Assembly (NCBI GenBank): GCA_900314125.1
Contig: OMUD01000123.1
Span: 1-32,939, forward strand
From: an uncultured Prevotellaceae bacterium
GTDB lineage: Bacteria > Bacteroidota > Bacteroidia > Bacteroidales > Bacteroidaceae
DNA length: 32,939 nt
Direction: 5' to 3'
Each line of letters starts with the position of its first letter. Within the stretch, counting starts at the first letter, position 1. Under the pieces are notes generated by a model that was not told the DNA's origin, did no database searches, and was given only the letters and a program-made list of their open reading frames with translations. This document shows, one piece after another, positions 8,767 to 16,283 of the stretch. Position numbers and translations under genes: made by a program.

Positions 8767-8811
8767 CAAAATAAAGGAAAATATATCATCATTTTTTAAA
8801 GAATTAAAGCT

Positions 8812-9711
8812 ATGTCAAAGACAAAAGTGGCCATCATCGGATATGGCAACATCGGAAAGTACACGCTTCAGGCCATAGAGGCAAGCGGCGACATGGAATG
8901 TGTGGGAATCGTGCGCAGGAATGGCGCGGAGAACAAGCCTGCAGAACTTGCCGGCTACAACGTTGTCAAGAACATCAAAGAGCTGAGCGGAGTGCAAGTG
9001 GCTATCCTCGCCACCCCAACCCGCAAGGTGGAAGAATATGCCAAGGAATGCCTTGCACTGGGCATCAATACCGTCGATTCTTTCGACATTCACACCCAGA
9101 TAGTGGACCTCAGACGCTCACTTGATACTGTGGCCAAGGCAAACAATGCTGTGAGCATCATCTCAGCAGGATGGGATCCGGGAAGCGACTCCATCGTGAG
9201 AACACTGATGGAGAGCTTGGCACCCAAGGGAGTGTCGTACACCAACTTCGGCCCTGGACGCTCAATGGGACACTCTGTGGCTGTGAAAGCCATCGACGGC
9301 GTGAAAGACGCACTCTCTGTAACCATTCCGCTCGGAACGGGTATCCATCGCCGCATGGTGTATGTGGAGCTTGAGCAGGGATATGACTTCAATGAGGTGG
9401 CTAAGCAGATCAAAGCTGACCCATATTTCGTGAACGACGAGACACATATCCAGCAGGTGGATTCTGTGGATGCGTTGAACGACGTGGGACATGGCGTGAA
9501 TCTCGTACGCAAAGGTGTGTCGGGAACCACCCACAACCAGTTGTTCGAGTTCAACATGAAAATCAACAACCCAGCACTCACCGCTCAAGTGCTCGTGAAT
9601 GTGGCACGCGCATCGCTCAAGCAGCAGCCTGGTGCCTACACCATGATTGAGATTCCGGTGATTGACATGCTCGAAGGCGACAAGGAGACCCTCATCCGTC
9701 ATCTCGTGTAA
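8812..9711 (+). CDS. ddh: meso-diaminopimelate D-dehydrogenase
   Basis: The 299-residue product matches the NADPH-dependent dehydrogenase that converts tetrahydrodipicolinate and ammonia to meso-diaminopimelate in one step, supplying lysine and the peptidoglycan cross-linking residue. The dinucleotide-binding motif GYGNIGKY is at the N-terminus, followed by the family blocks SAGWDPGSDSIVRT, FGPGRSMGHSVAVKAI and PLGTGIHRRMVYVE. Length is normal for the family. The gene sits alone between its own promoter and a terminator. Ddh is the alternative to the succinylase and aminotransferase routes and is patchily distributed, but it is common in Bacteroides and Prevotella. Confidence 0.95.
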   Translation: MSKTKVAIIGYGNIGKYTLQAIEASGDMECVGIVRRNGAENKPAELAGYNVVKNIKELSGVQVAILATPTRKVEEYAKECLALGINTVDSFDIHTQIVDLRRSLDTVAKANNAVSIISAGWDPGSDSIVRTLMESLAPKGVSYTNFGPGRSMGHSVAVKAIDGVKDALSVTIPLGTGIHRRMVYVELEQGYDFNEVAKQIKADPYFVNDETHIQQVDSVDALNDVGHGVNLVRKGVSGTTHNQLFEFNMKINNPALTAQVLVNVARASLKQQPGAYTMIEIPVIDMLEGDKETLIRHLV

Positions 9712-9763
9712 AAAGCCCATCCTTCCAAGACTACTAATAGAATAAAGACAACACTCATATCGC

Positions 9764-9805
9764 GAACCCAGGAAGTTTTTAGCTTCTTGGGTTCACTTTT
9801 GTTTT
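9764..9805 (+). terminator. Rho-independent terminator of ddh
   Basis: GAACCCAGGAAG and CTTCTTGGGTTC pair over 12 positions, one being a wobble, around a 7-base loop. The stem is followed by ACTTTTGTTTT. Confidence 0.85.
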
Positions 9806-9877
9806 AAACAACCTCCTGTTTACATCCTATTTATTCACTTTTTATTCAAATATCCACCCTCTGTTCGCTACAAAATA

Positions 9878-9909
9878 TTTGGATTTTAACACACTTATTT
9901 GTATCTTTG
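9878..9909 (+). promoter_or_regulatory. Promoter of ruvB and probably of the genes after it
   Basis: TTTG (9878-9881), a 20-base spacer and TATCTTTG (9902-9909) match both promoter elements. I found no other full match before 20683, so this may drive the whole ruvB-to-SEDS-PBP series, although weaker internal promoters cannot be excluded. Confidence 0.75.
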
Positions 9910-9947
9910 CTTTTTTATAGCTATACGATAAACAAACATGTAAAGAA

Positions 9948-10985
9948 ATGACCGACGAAAATTTCGATATAAGAAAGGAGCAGCAATTCAGTAAGGAGAA
10001 AGACTTCGAGAATGCACTCCGTCCACTCCGATTCGATGACTTCTCCGGACAGACCAAGGTGGTGGAGAACCTCAGCGTGTTCGTGGAAGCAGCCAAATTC
10101 AGAGGGGAGCCACTCGATCACACCCTCCTGCACGGTCCTCCAGGACTGGGAAAAACCACGCTCTCCAACATCATTGCCAACGAACTGGGCGTGGGATTCA
10201 AAGTGACCAGCGGCCCGGTGCTCGACAAGCCGGGAGACCTCGCGGGTATTCTCACCTCACTCGAAGAGAACGACGTGCTCTTCATCGATGAGATTCACCG
10301 CCTCTCACCCGTGGTGGAGGAATACCTCTACAGCGCCATGGAGGACTACCGCATCGACATCATGATTGACAAAGGACCGTCGGCCAGGTCCATACAAATC
10401 GACCTCAACCCTTTCACCCTTGTAGGCGCGACTACGCGAAGCGGCCTGCTCACAGCTCCGCTCAGGGCAAGGTTCGGAATCAACATGCACCTGGAATACT
10501 ATGATGCCAGCGTGCTCAAACGGATTATCCTACGCTCAGCAAAACTGCTGAACGTGCCTTGCGACGACAATGCCGCAGCAGAAATTGCAGGAAGGAGCCG
10601 CGGAACGCCACGTATTGCCAACGCACTGCTGAGGAGGGTGCGCGACTTTGCCCAGGTGAGGGGTAACGGATGCATCGACCTCGACATCGCACACCATGCA
10701 CTCGAAGCACTCAACATCACGAAATACGGGCTCGACGAGATTGACAACAAAATCCTCACCACCATCATAGACAAGTTCAATGGTGGACCGGTCGGCATCG
10801 GAACCATCGCTACAGCCATCGGAGAGGATGCCGGAACCGTGGAGGAAGTTTACGAGCCATTCCTCATCAAGGAAGGATTCATCAAGCGGACTCCAAGAGG
10901 ACGTGAAGCCACACCACTCGCCTACCGACACCTCGGTCGCACCATCCAAAACGGGAATGTGCTCATGAACGACTTATTCGCTTGA
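9948..10985 (+). CDS. ruvB: Holliday junction branch-migration ATPase RuvB
   Basis: The 345-residue AAA+ motor forms hexameric rings that, with RuvA, move Holliday junctions during recombinational repair. Walker A GPPGLGKT is at residues 63-70, Walker B and the following sensor region read FIDEIHRL, and the RuvB-specific blocks [25 protein letters not shown] and [18 protein letters not shown] are all present. The C-terminal winged-helix part ends with [13 protein letters not shown]. Length is normal. The flippase gene follows after 67 bases on the same strand with no terminator between them, so transcripts may continue into the envelope genes. Confidence 0.98.
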   Translation: MTDENFDIRKEQQFSKEKDFENALRPLRFDDFSGQTKVVENLSVFVEAAKFRGEPLDHTLLHGPPGLGKTTLSNIIANELGVGFKVTSGPVLDKPGDLAGILTSLEENDVLFIDEIHRLSPVVEEYLYSAMEDYRIDIMIDKGPSARSIQIDLNPFTLVGATTRSGLLTAPLRARFGINMHLEYYDASVLKRIILRSAKLLNVPCDDNAAAEIAGRSRGTPRIANALLRRVRDFAQVRGNGCIDLDIAHHALEALNITKYGLDEIDNKILTTIIDKFNGGPVGIGTIATAIGEDAGTVEEVYEPFLIKEGFIKRTPRGREATPLAYRHLGRTIQNGNVLMNDLFA

Positions 10986-11052
10986 TTTCCCCTGACACTA
11001 TCAATTCTATTTGCATTAGATCGTTGTTTTCAAACACTCTTATTAACATTCA

Positions 11053-12489
11053 ATGGCAAGCATAAAATCTCTGGCTAAAGATACAGCAATCTATGGTATG
11101 AGCAGTATTGTGGGACGTTTCCTCAACTACCTGCTCGTGCCTCTCTACACCAATAAAATCTCTGCAGAGAGCGGAGGCTATGGCGTGGTGACCAACCTCT
11201 ACGCCTACACCGCACTGATTTTCGTGATTCTCACTTTCGGTATGGAGACTTCTTTCTTCCGGTTCGCCAACAAAGAAGGAGCCGACTATAGGAAAGTGTT
11301 CTCGACATCCCTGTTCGTGGTGGCGACGCTCAGCATCGTTTTCCTGGCTGGCGTGTTTGGCTTCATATCACCACTGAGCAACGTACTGGGATATGGCGAC
11401 CACAAAGAATACATCATGATGATGGCCACAGTGATTGCCCTCGACTCCATCCAGGCTGTTCCGTTCGCTTTGCTGAGGTTCAAGAAGCGGCCTTACAAGT
11501 TCGCGGCACTCAAACTCCTGTTCATATTCCTCAACATCGGACTCAACCTCCTCTATTTCCTTGTGCTGGGAAAGACGCAACCGGTCTATATCTTCATGCT
11601 CAATCTGGTTTGCACATCCATCGTCACGTTCTTCTTCATCCCAGAGTTCAAAGAATTGAAATTCATATTCGACAAGCAACTGCTCAAGCAGATGTTGTCC
11701 TACTCATGGCCGATACTTGTGCTCGGCATAGCCGGAATCCTCAATCAGACGGCCGACAAGATTCTCTTCCCCCTCATCTACCCGGATGAGTCCACAGCTC
11801 AGCAGCAGCTCGGAATCTACGGAGCCTGCGTGAAACTGGCCATGATCATGACGCTCATCACACAAGCATTCCGATATGCCTACGAACCATTCGTCTTCGC
11901 GCAGAACCGGGAAAAAGACTCCAAACAGACCTATGCTCTGGCCATGAAGTACTTCATCATCGTCACCCTCCTCGCATTCCTCTGCGTGGTGGGATACATG
12001 GACATCCTCAAGCATTTCATCGGAGCAGGATACCGAGAGGGACTGCGGGTTGTGCCTATCGTCATGGCAGCAGAAATCATGATGGGAATTGCACTGAACC
12101 TCTCCATCTGGTATAAACTCACTGATAAAACCATCTGGGGAGCAATCGTGTCCATCATTGGTTGCGCCGCTCTTTTCGCCATCAACATCATCTTCGTTCC
12201 TCTATTTGGATATATGGCTGCGGCATGGGGTGGATTTGCAGCATACGCCATCACAATGATTCTCAGTTATTTCCTCGGGCAAAAATACTATCCAGTGAAC
12301 TATCCGCTCAAGGAAATCGCACTCTACACCCTGCTCGCCATCATTCTCTTCGTCCTAATGACCTACATTCCGCAGAACTGGAACACCATCCTGCGCATTC
12401 TCTTCAACACCCTGATGATCGGCATCTTTGCTGCATGCTTCTTCATCAAGGATCTCTGGCCTGCGGTTAAAAACCGGCTGCACAGATAA
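11053..12489 (+). CDS. MOP-superfamily flippase (Wzx/RfbX-like polysaccharide exporter)
   Basis: This 478-residue protein is hydrophobic throughout, with about 12-14 membrane segments and no large soluble domain. The start (SLAKDTAIYGMSSIVGRFLNYLLVPLYT) is typical of Wzx/RfbX polysaccharide-biosynthesis flippases, which move undecaprenyl-linked sugars across the inner membrane. No glycosyltransferase genes lie next to it. It is followed by a kinase, FHA proteins and a SEDS-PBP fusion, so a lipid-II-type (MurJ-like) substrate is an alternative worth considering, although the sequence looks more like Wzx than MurJ. It lies 67 bases after ruvB and 47 bases before the kinase gene. Confidence 0.85.
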   Translation: MASIKSLAKDTAIYGMSSIVGRFLNYLLVPLYTNKISAESGGYGVVTNLYAYTALIFVILTFGMETSFFRFANKEGADYRKVFSTSLFVVATLSIVFLAGVFGFISPLSNVLGYGDHKEYIMMMATVIALDSIQAVPFALLRFKKRPYKFAALKLLFIFLNIGLNLLYFLVLGKTQPVYIFMLNLVCTSIVTFFFIPEFKELKFIFDKQLLKQMLSYSWPILVLGIAGILNQTADKILFPLIYPDESTAQQQLGIYGACVKLAMIMTLITQAFRYAYEPFVFAQNREKDSKQTYALAMKYFIIVTLLAFLCVVGYMDILKHFIGAGYREGLRVVPIVMAAEIMMGIALNLSIWYKLTDKTIWGAIVSIIGCAALFAINIIFVPLFGYMAAAWGGFAAYAITMILSYFLGQKYYPVNYPLKEIALYTLLAIILFVLMTYIPQNWNTILRILFNTLMIGIFAACFFIKDLWPAVKNRLHR

Positions 12490-12536
12490 CACCTTTAAAG
12501 AATTGTTTTCAATTCTGATTGCAAAAGCCATCATCC

Positions 12537-14411
12537 ATGAGCACCTACAACGATGAATATGAGAAATTGAGTCTTCTGGGCCAAGGTGCTTTCGCCAGCA
12601 TCTGGAAAGTGAGACATCGGAGGTTGGGCTATGTCCGTGCGCTCAAAGAATTGAACATGGGCATTGAAAATGAAGACTCGCCAGCCTTCATTTCCTTTCT
12701 CAATGAATGCGGGCTTCTGATGAGAATCGGAAACGGAGCTCATCCGGGAATCGTGAGGGTGTATCAGCCCAGGCTCATCAGCAACAAGGCAACAGTGGAG
12801 ATGGACTTTGTTGATGGTCTGACCATCAACGAGTATATCCGGGAAAAAATATTCGTAGGTTTTGATGAGGTCATGCGGTTCGTTCGTGAGGTGACCGATG
12901 CGCTCGCCTATTGCCATGTAGATGTTTACAAGGACATGATGAACCCGCTCGAAGACCAGCTGAAACGCAATCCTGACGATGCACGGCAGTTTATCATCAA
13001 TCAGGACGACGAGCAAAGATTGATTCAGAAATACGGAGTCGTGCATAATGACCTTCATTCCAACAACATCATGAGGAGGAACCGTGACGGACGGTTTGTG
13101 CTTCTCGACTTCGGACTCGCCATTCAGAACGGAAACTCCGTGAAAAGCAGCTCAAGGATGGATGGAGCTGTGGAATACAAGGCTCCTGAAAAATGGGACA
13201 ACGAGGAGTATATCACCACCATGTCAGACATCTACAGCCTCGGAATCCTCTTCTTTGAGATGCTGGCAGGAGCCGTGCCTTTCCCGTTCGGACAAAACCC
13301 TGCCACAGGGTTGGCAAACCTCGTCGGGATGATGAAGATGCACAAATATGCCGAAATCCCTGCTATCGAGCCGCTCAGAAAGAAGGCATTTGAACAGACT
13401 CATCCAGGACAGGCTTACGTGAAGGACTACCCCGACTGGCTTGAGCAAACAATAAGAAAATGTCTGGCAAAACGTCCTGAAGAGCGCTTCCATGACGCTA
13501 AGGAACTCCAGACCCACATCAACCAGTTCGACAATCAGCAGCAATCCCCAACGGCGCCACAACAGCAAATGCCCAAAGATGCATTGGAACAGCTGCTGAA
13601 AAGCTATATCTCACAAAAACCTGACATCAGCGCCAAGGAAATTCTTAACGCATTGCAGCCCATAGAGGAAAGACAAACAGACACACTGCATGCCGCACCG
13701 ATAACAAAAGACACTGCCAAAGCAGAAAAAGCGTATCCCAACATCACGACATTTACAGTGGGAGATATATCCTTCAACATGGTCAGGGTGGATGGCGGTA
13801 AATACACTATGGGTGCCACGGGAGAGACAGGAATCGGTGCCGGTGACGAGGAAAAACCACCTCACGAGGTGTTTGTAAGAACCTTCCTCATCGGACAGAC
13901 CCCAGTCACCCAGGAACTCTGGACTGCCGTGATGGGCAGCAACCCTTCAAAATACCAAGGGAAAGACCATCCAGTGGAAAGTGTGTCATGGAACGACTGC
14001 CAGGAGTTCGTCAAGCAGCTCAACCTGCTTACTGGGCAATCTTTCAGGTTGCCCAACGAAGAAGAATGGGAGTTTGCGGCTAGAGGAGGACTCCAGAGCC
14101 AGGGTTTCACTTTTGCTGGCAGCAACGACATCAGACAAGTGGCATGGTACGAAGCCAACAGTGGCATGACCCCACAGCCTGTAGCGACAAAAGCCCCTAA
14201 CGAACTGGGACTATACGACATGAGCGGCAACATTTTTGAATGGTGCCACAACAACTTCTACCGCTACGATACCCCTTCAAACCCCACAACGGGCAAAACC
14301 CGCAGAGGAGGAGGATGGAACAGCAGCCCCAAAAACTGCAGAGTATCCTTCCGCTACGACAACGAACCGGACAAACGGAGCCAAATTATCGGAATGAGAC
14401 TGGCAATTTGA
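12537..14411 (+). CDS. Soluble Ser/Thr protein kinase fused to a formylglycine-generating-enzyme-like (SUMF1) domain
   Basis: The N-terminal kinase (about residues 8-330) has a Gly-rich loop GQGAFAS (15-21), ATP-binding Lys37 in ALKE, catalytic Asp172 in HNDLHSNN, DFG at 191-193 and APEKWD, so it should be active. About 35 extra residues (DVYKDMMNPLEDQLKR...) lie just before the catalytic loop. A Gln/Pro-rich linker without a membrane segment leads to the SUMF1/FGE-sulfatase domain (about 405-624), with TPVTQELWTAVMG, PVESVSWNDC and RLPNEEEWEFAARGG. In true formylglycine-generating enzymes two cysteines lie five residues apart near the end; here only one (Cys601) is seen and the other position is Ser596, so the domain probably binds rather than oxidises. 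The start at 12537 is preferred over an in-frame TTG at 12519. The gene heads the FHA/SEDS-PBP cluster. Confidence 0.9.
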   Translation: MSTYNDEYEKLSLLGQGAFASIWKVRHRRLGYVRALKELNMGIENEDSPAFISFLNECGLLMRIGNGAHPGIVRVYQPRLISNKATVEMDFVDGLTINEYIREKIFVGFDEVMRFVREVTDALAYCHVDVYKDMMNPLEDQLKRNPDDARQFIINQDDEQRLIQKYGVVHNDLHSNNIMRRNRDGRFVLLDFGLAIQNGNSVKSSSRMDGAVEYKAPEKWDNEEYITTMSDIYSLGILFFEMLAGAVPFPFGQNPATGLANLVGMMKMHKYAEIPAIEPLRKKAFEQTHPGQAYVKDYPDWLEQTIRKCLAKRPEERFHDAKELQTHINQFDNQQQSPTAPQQQMPKDALEQLLKSYISQKPDISAKEILNALQPIEERQTDTLHAAPITKDTAKAEKAYPNITTFTVGDISFNMVRVDGGKYTMGATGETGIGAGDEEKPPHEVFVRTFLIGQTPVTQELWTAVMGSNPSKYQGKDHPVESVSWNDCQEFVKQLNLLTGQSFRLPNEEEWEFAARGGLQSQGFTFAGSNDIRQVAWYEANSGMTPQPVATKAPNELGLYDMSGNIFEWCHNNFYRYDTPSNPTTGKTRRGGGWNSSPKNCRVSFRYDNEPDKRSQIIGMRLAI

Positions 14412-14476
14412 CGCAAATTTTCTATGTTCTCTTTAGGAGACACGCAAATACTGACACCCACCAAAAACTTCCACCC

Positions 14477-15277
14477 ATGAGCATTTTCAAGAAAATATTC
14501 AGCCCTTATGCCGACGGCAAGAACGAGAATAGCGACAAGGCAGCCCCAGAGGAAAACGGAAAGTCGGAGATGCAAAAGAAATCATCAGCAAAAGCGCATA
14601 TCGACCTTGAGGAGCGAATTCTCGAGGCGGTGGTGGAAGCGGTGAAACCTCTCAGGGGAATGAAAGGCGGAGGAAGCCTCCGAATCCACACCTGCGACCC
14701 TTACTTCAGCACCGTCATTTCCGACGATGAGTTTCCGAGCAACCTGGCACTCGCATTCGACAATGAGGGCATGGAGGAATTTGGAAGAATGAAGGTGGCG
14801 GTGAGCACCGCCATGCCTCAAAACAAATCAGAAATGATTGAGGCCATTGAAGGAAAACTCTTCATCGCCATAGGTAAGAAAGAGGGACCGAAGACGATGA
14901 GAATAAGCATATTAGCAGAAGAACCCAATGATGCGCTCGAAGACAGTCCCATCCTCCTCGACAGTGCCGCCAAGCATCTGTTCCACATCGGAAGAGGGAA
15001 GCATCCCATCAACACCATGAGGCGGGAAAACGACATCGCCGTGGCTGAGCAATACAACACCGTAAGCTCTGCCCATGCCGACATCAAATACAAGAACGGG
15101 CGGTTCTTCCTCCAGGCAAAACCAGGAGGATGCCGGGCTGAAGGCGGCAGCGCCACCTTCATCCTGCGCGACGGACAGCCCAAAGAACTGCTCGACACCT
15201 TCAGCATGACCCTCCTGCGACACAACGACATCATTGAATTGGGAAAAACCGTAAGGCTGAAAGTGGAATTCACCTAA
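14477..15277 (+). CDS. FHA-domain protein
   Basis: This 266-residue soluble protein ends in a forkhead-associated domain, which binds phosphothreonine peptides. FHA marks are IGRGK (171-175), the phosphate-binding NTVSSAHADI (about 194-203) and the closing HNDIIELG (249-256). The first 40 residues are charged and probably disordered; residues 45-150 form a separate unrecognised domain. The frame stays open upstream into the kinase gene, but the ATG at 14477 is chosen because everything before it overlaps kinase coding sequence and an AGGAG lies upstream at 14434-14438. As neighbour of a Ser/Thr kinase it is a likely reader of that kinase's autophosphorylation or substrates, comparable in position to actinobacterial FhaB/FhaA. 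Confidence 0.85.
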   Translation: MSIFKKIFSPYADGKNENSDKAAPEENGKSEMQKKSSAKAHIDLEERILEAVVEAVKPLRGMKGGGSLRIHTCDPYFSTVISDDEFPSNLALAFDNEGMEEFGRMKVAVSTAMPQNKSEMIEAIEGKLFIAIGKKEGPKTMRISILAEEPNDALEDSPILLDSAAKHLFHIGRGKHPINTMRRENDIAVAEQYNTVSSAHADIKYKNGRFFLQAKPGGCRAEGGSATFILRDGQPKELLDTFSMTLLRHNDIIELGKTVRLKVEFT

Positions 15278-15311
15278 GTAACGATTTAATATCGATAAAA
15301 AAACTACAATC

Positions 15312-16280
15312 ATGAAACTGAAAGACCTATTTTTCCCCAGCGACAAAGACAACGGGTCGGCAAACATCACCCGGCAGGAAATGCTCGATGAGCTGTTCCA
15401 CCATTTCCGGCAGCGATTCGACGAAGAGACCACTACCGAGAGCATGCTCTTCCCAACATCCTTCTATGTCTATATGAACGAAGAGGATTTCAACCTCAGA
15501 TGCCAGTCGCTCGGAAATACCGTCACAGACGTGGTGAATCGAATCAACCGTTTTCTCAGAAGGAAAAAATTCAGATACTCCAACTATATTCCCCACTCCA
15601 AGTATTGGCTCTTCCAGTTCACCCCACTCTCTCCCGACACTTTCATCGAGGGAATGCCCGACGACGCATCGCAACTTCAGCCCAAACAACTCTACATCAT
15701 TTCCACCATCTACCCACAGGAAAATACTCAAAACGGAGGGGAGAGGATGGTGGGAACGATGCATGTGAAGGACTCCTTCCTCATCCACAACCTTGCCATC
15801 AACTCCAGGGCGCTCATGGGAATGGACATCGTTGGGCGCTACCGTTTCAAAGTGCCTTTCGCCGACTTTTCCAACATCAGGAAAACACCAGTCAGCATGG
15901 CTCAGCAGACCACAAATTCCTCTTTGCCGGTAGCTTCACTCACCATCAGACAGCAGCAGTATCAGTTCGTACTCCACCCCATGAACCATCATGCGCAGGT
16001 GACTGAAATCGAAACGCCCATGCTTCAAGTGGGAGGAATGGGATGCACACCGGGAATTCGAAACGGCATACAATGTGTAGGTATCAACAGCCAGCAGGTG
16101 GAGGACCCACACCTGCAGATACGGAGAAATCCCGACGGCACTTTCTCCATCATCGCATACGCACAAGTCAGACTCAACGAGATACCACTTGCTCCTAACT
16201 TATGGGTGCCGCTTCCCAACTTCTCGGTCATTCTCATCAACGACGAAATACAGCTCAATTTCAGAATCGACAAACCCTGA
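15312..16280 (+). CDS. FhaA-like protein: DUF3662-like N-terminus and divergent FHA-like C-terminus
   Basis: No family is certain for this 322-residue soluble protein. Residues 46-60 read LFPTSFYVYMNEEDF, close to the pattern P-x-x-Y-x-V-x-L-x-x-x-D-Y in the DUF3662 domain that starts actinobacterial FhaA; the following helical stretch also fits. The last 90 residues look like a worn FHA domain: LQVGG for the GR loop, NSQQVEDPHLQI for the SR-x-H motif, then RLNEIPL and NFSVILINDEIQLNF for the closing strands. The usual Arg and Ser phosphate ligands are missing, so it may bind protein without phosphate. The ATG at 15312 is 34 bases after the FHA gene, and the stop is 3 bases before the SEDS-PBP start, suggesting translational coupling to it. 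Confidence 0.6.
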   Translation: MKLKDLFFPSDKDNGSANITRQEMLDELFHHFRQRFDEETTTESMLFPTSFYVYMNEEDFNLRCQSLGNTVTDVVNRINRFLRRKKFRYSNYIPHSKYWLFQFTPLSPDTFIEGMPDDASQLQPKQLYIISTIYPQENTQNGGERMVGTMHVKDSFLIHNLAINSRALMGMDIVGRYRFKVPFADFSNIRKTPVSMAQQTTNSSLPVASLTIRQQQYQFVLHPMNHHAQVTEIETPMLQVGGMGCTPGIRNGIQCVGINSQQVEDPHLQIRRNPDGTFSIIAYAQVRLNEIPLAPNLWVPLPNFSVILINDEIQLNFRIDKP

Positions 16281-16283
16281 CGC

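Noticed and set aside
12499-12516. Terminator between the flippase and kinase genes
   Set aside because: AGAATTG-TTTT-CAATTCT is a perfect 7-bp hairpin but AT-rich and without a T run after it, so it is unlikely to stop transcription.
14240-14476. Longer N-terminus for the FHA protein
   Set aside because: This part overlaps the end of the kinase gene, where the SUMF1 domain is conserved; the overlapping residues look like frame-shifted sequence. The ATG at 14477 is preferred.
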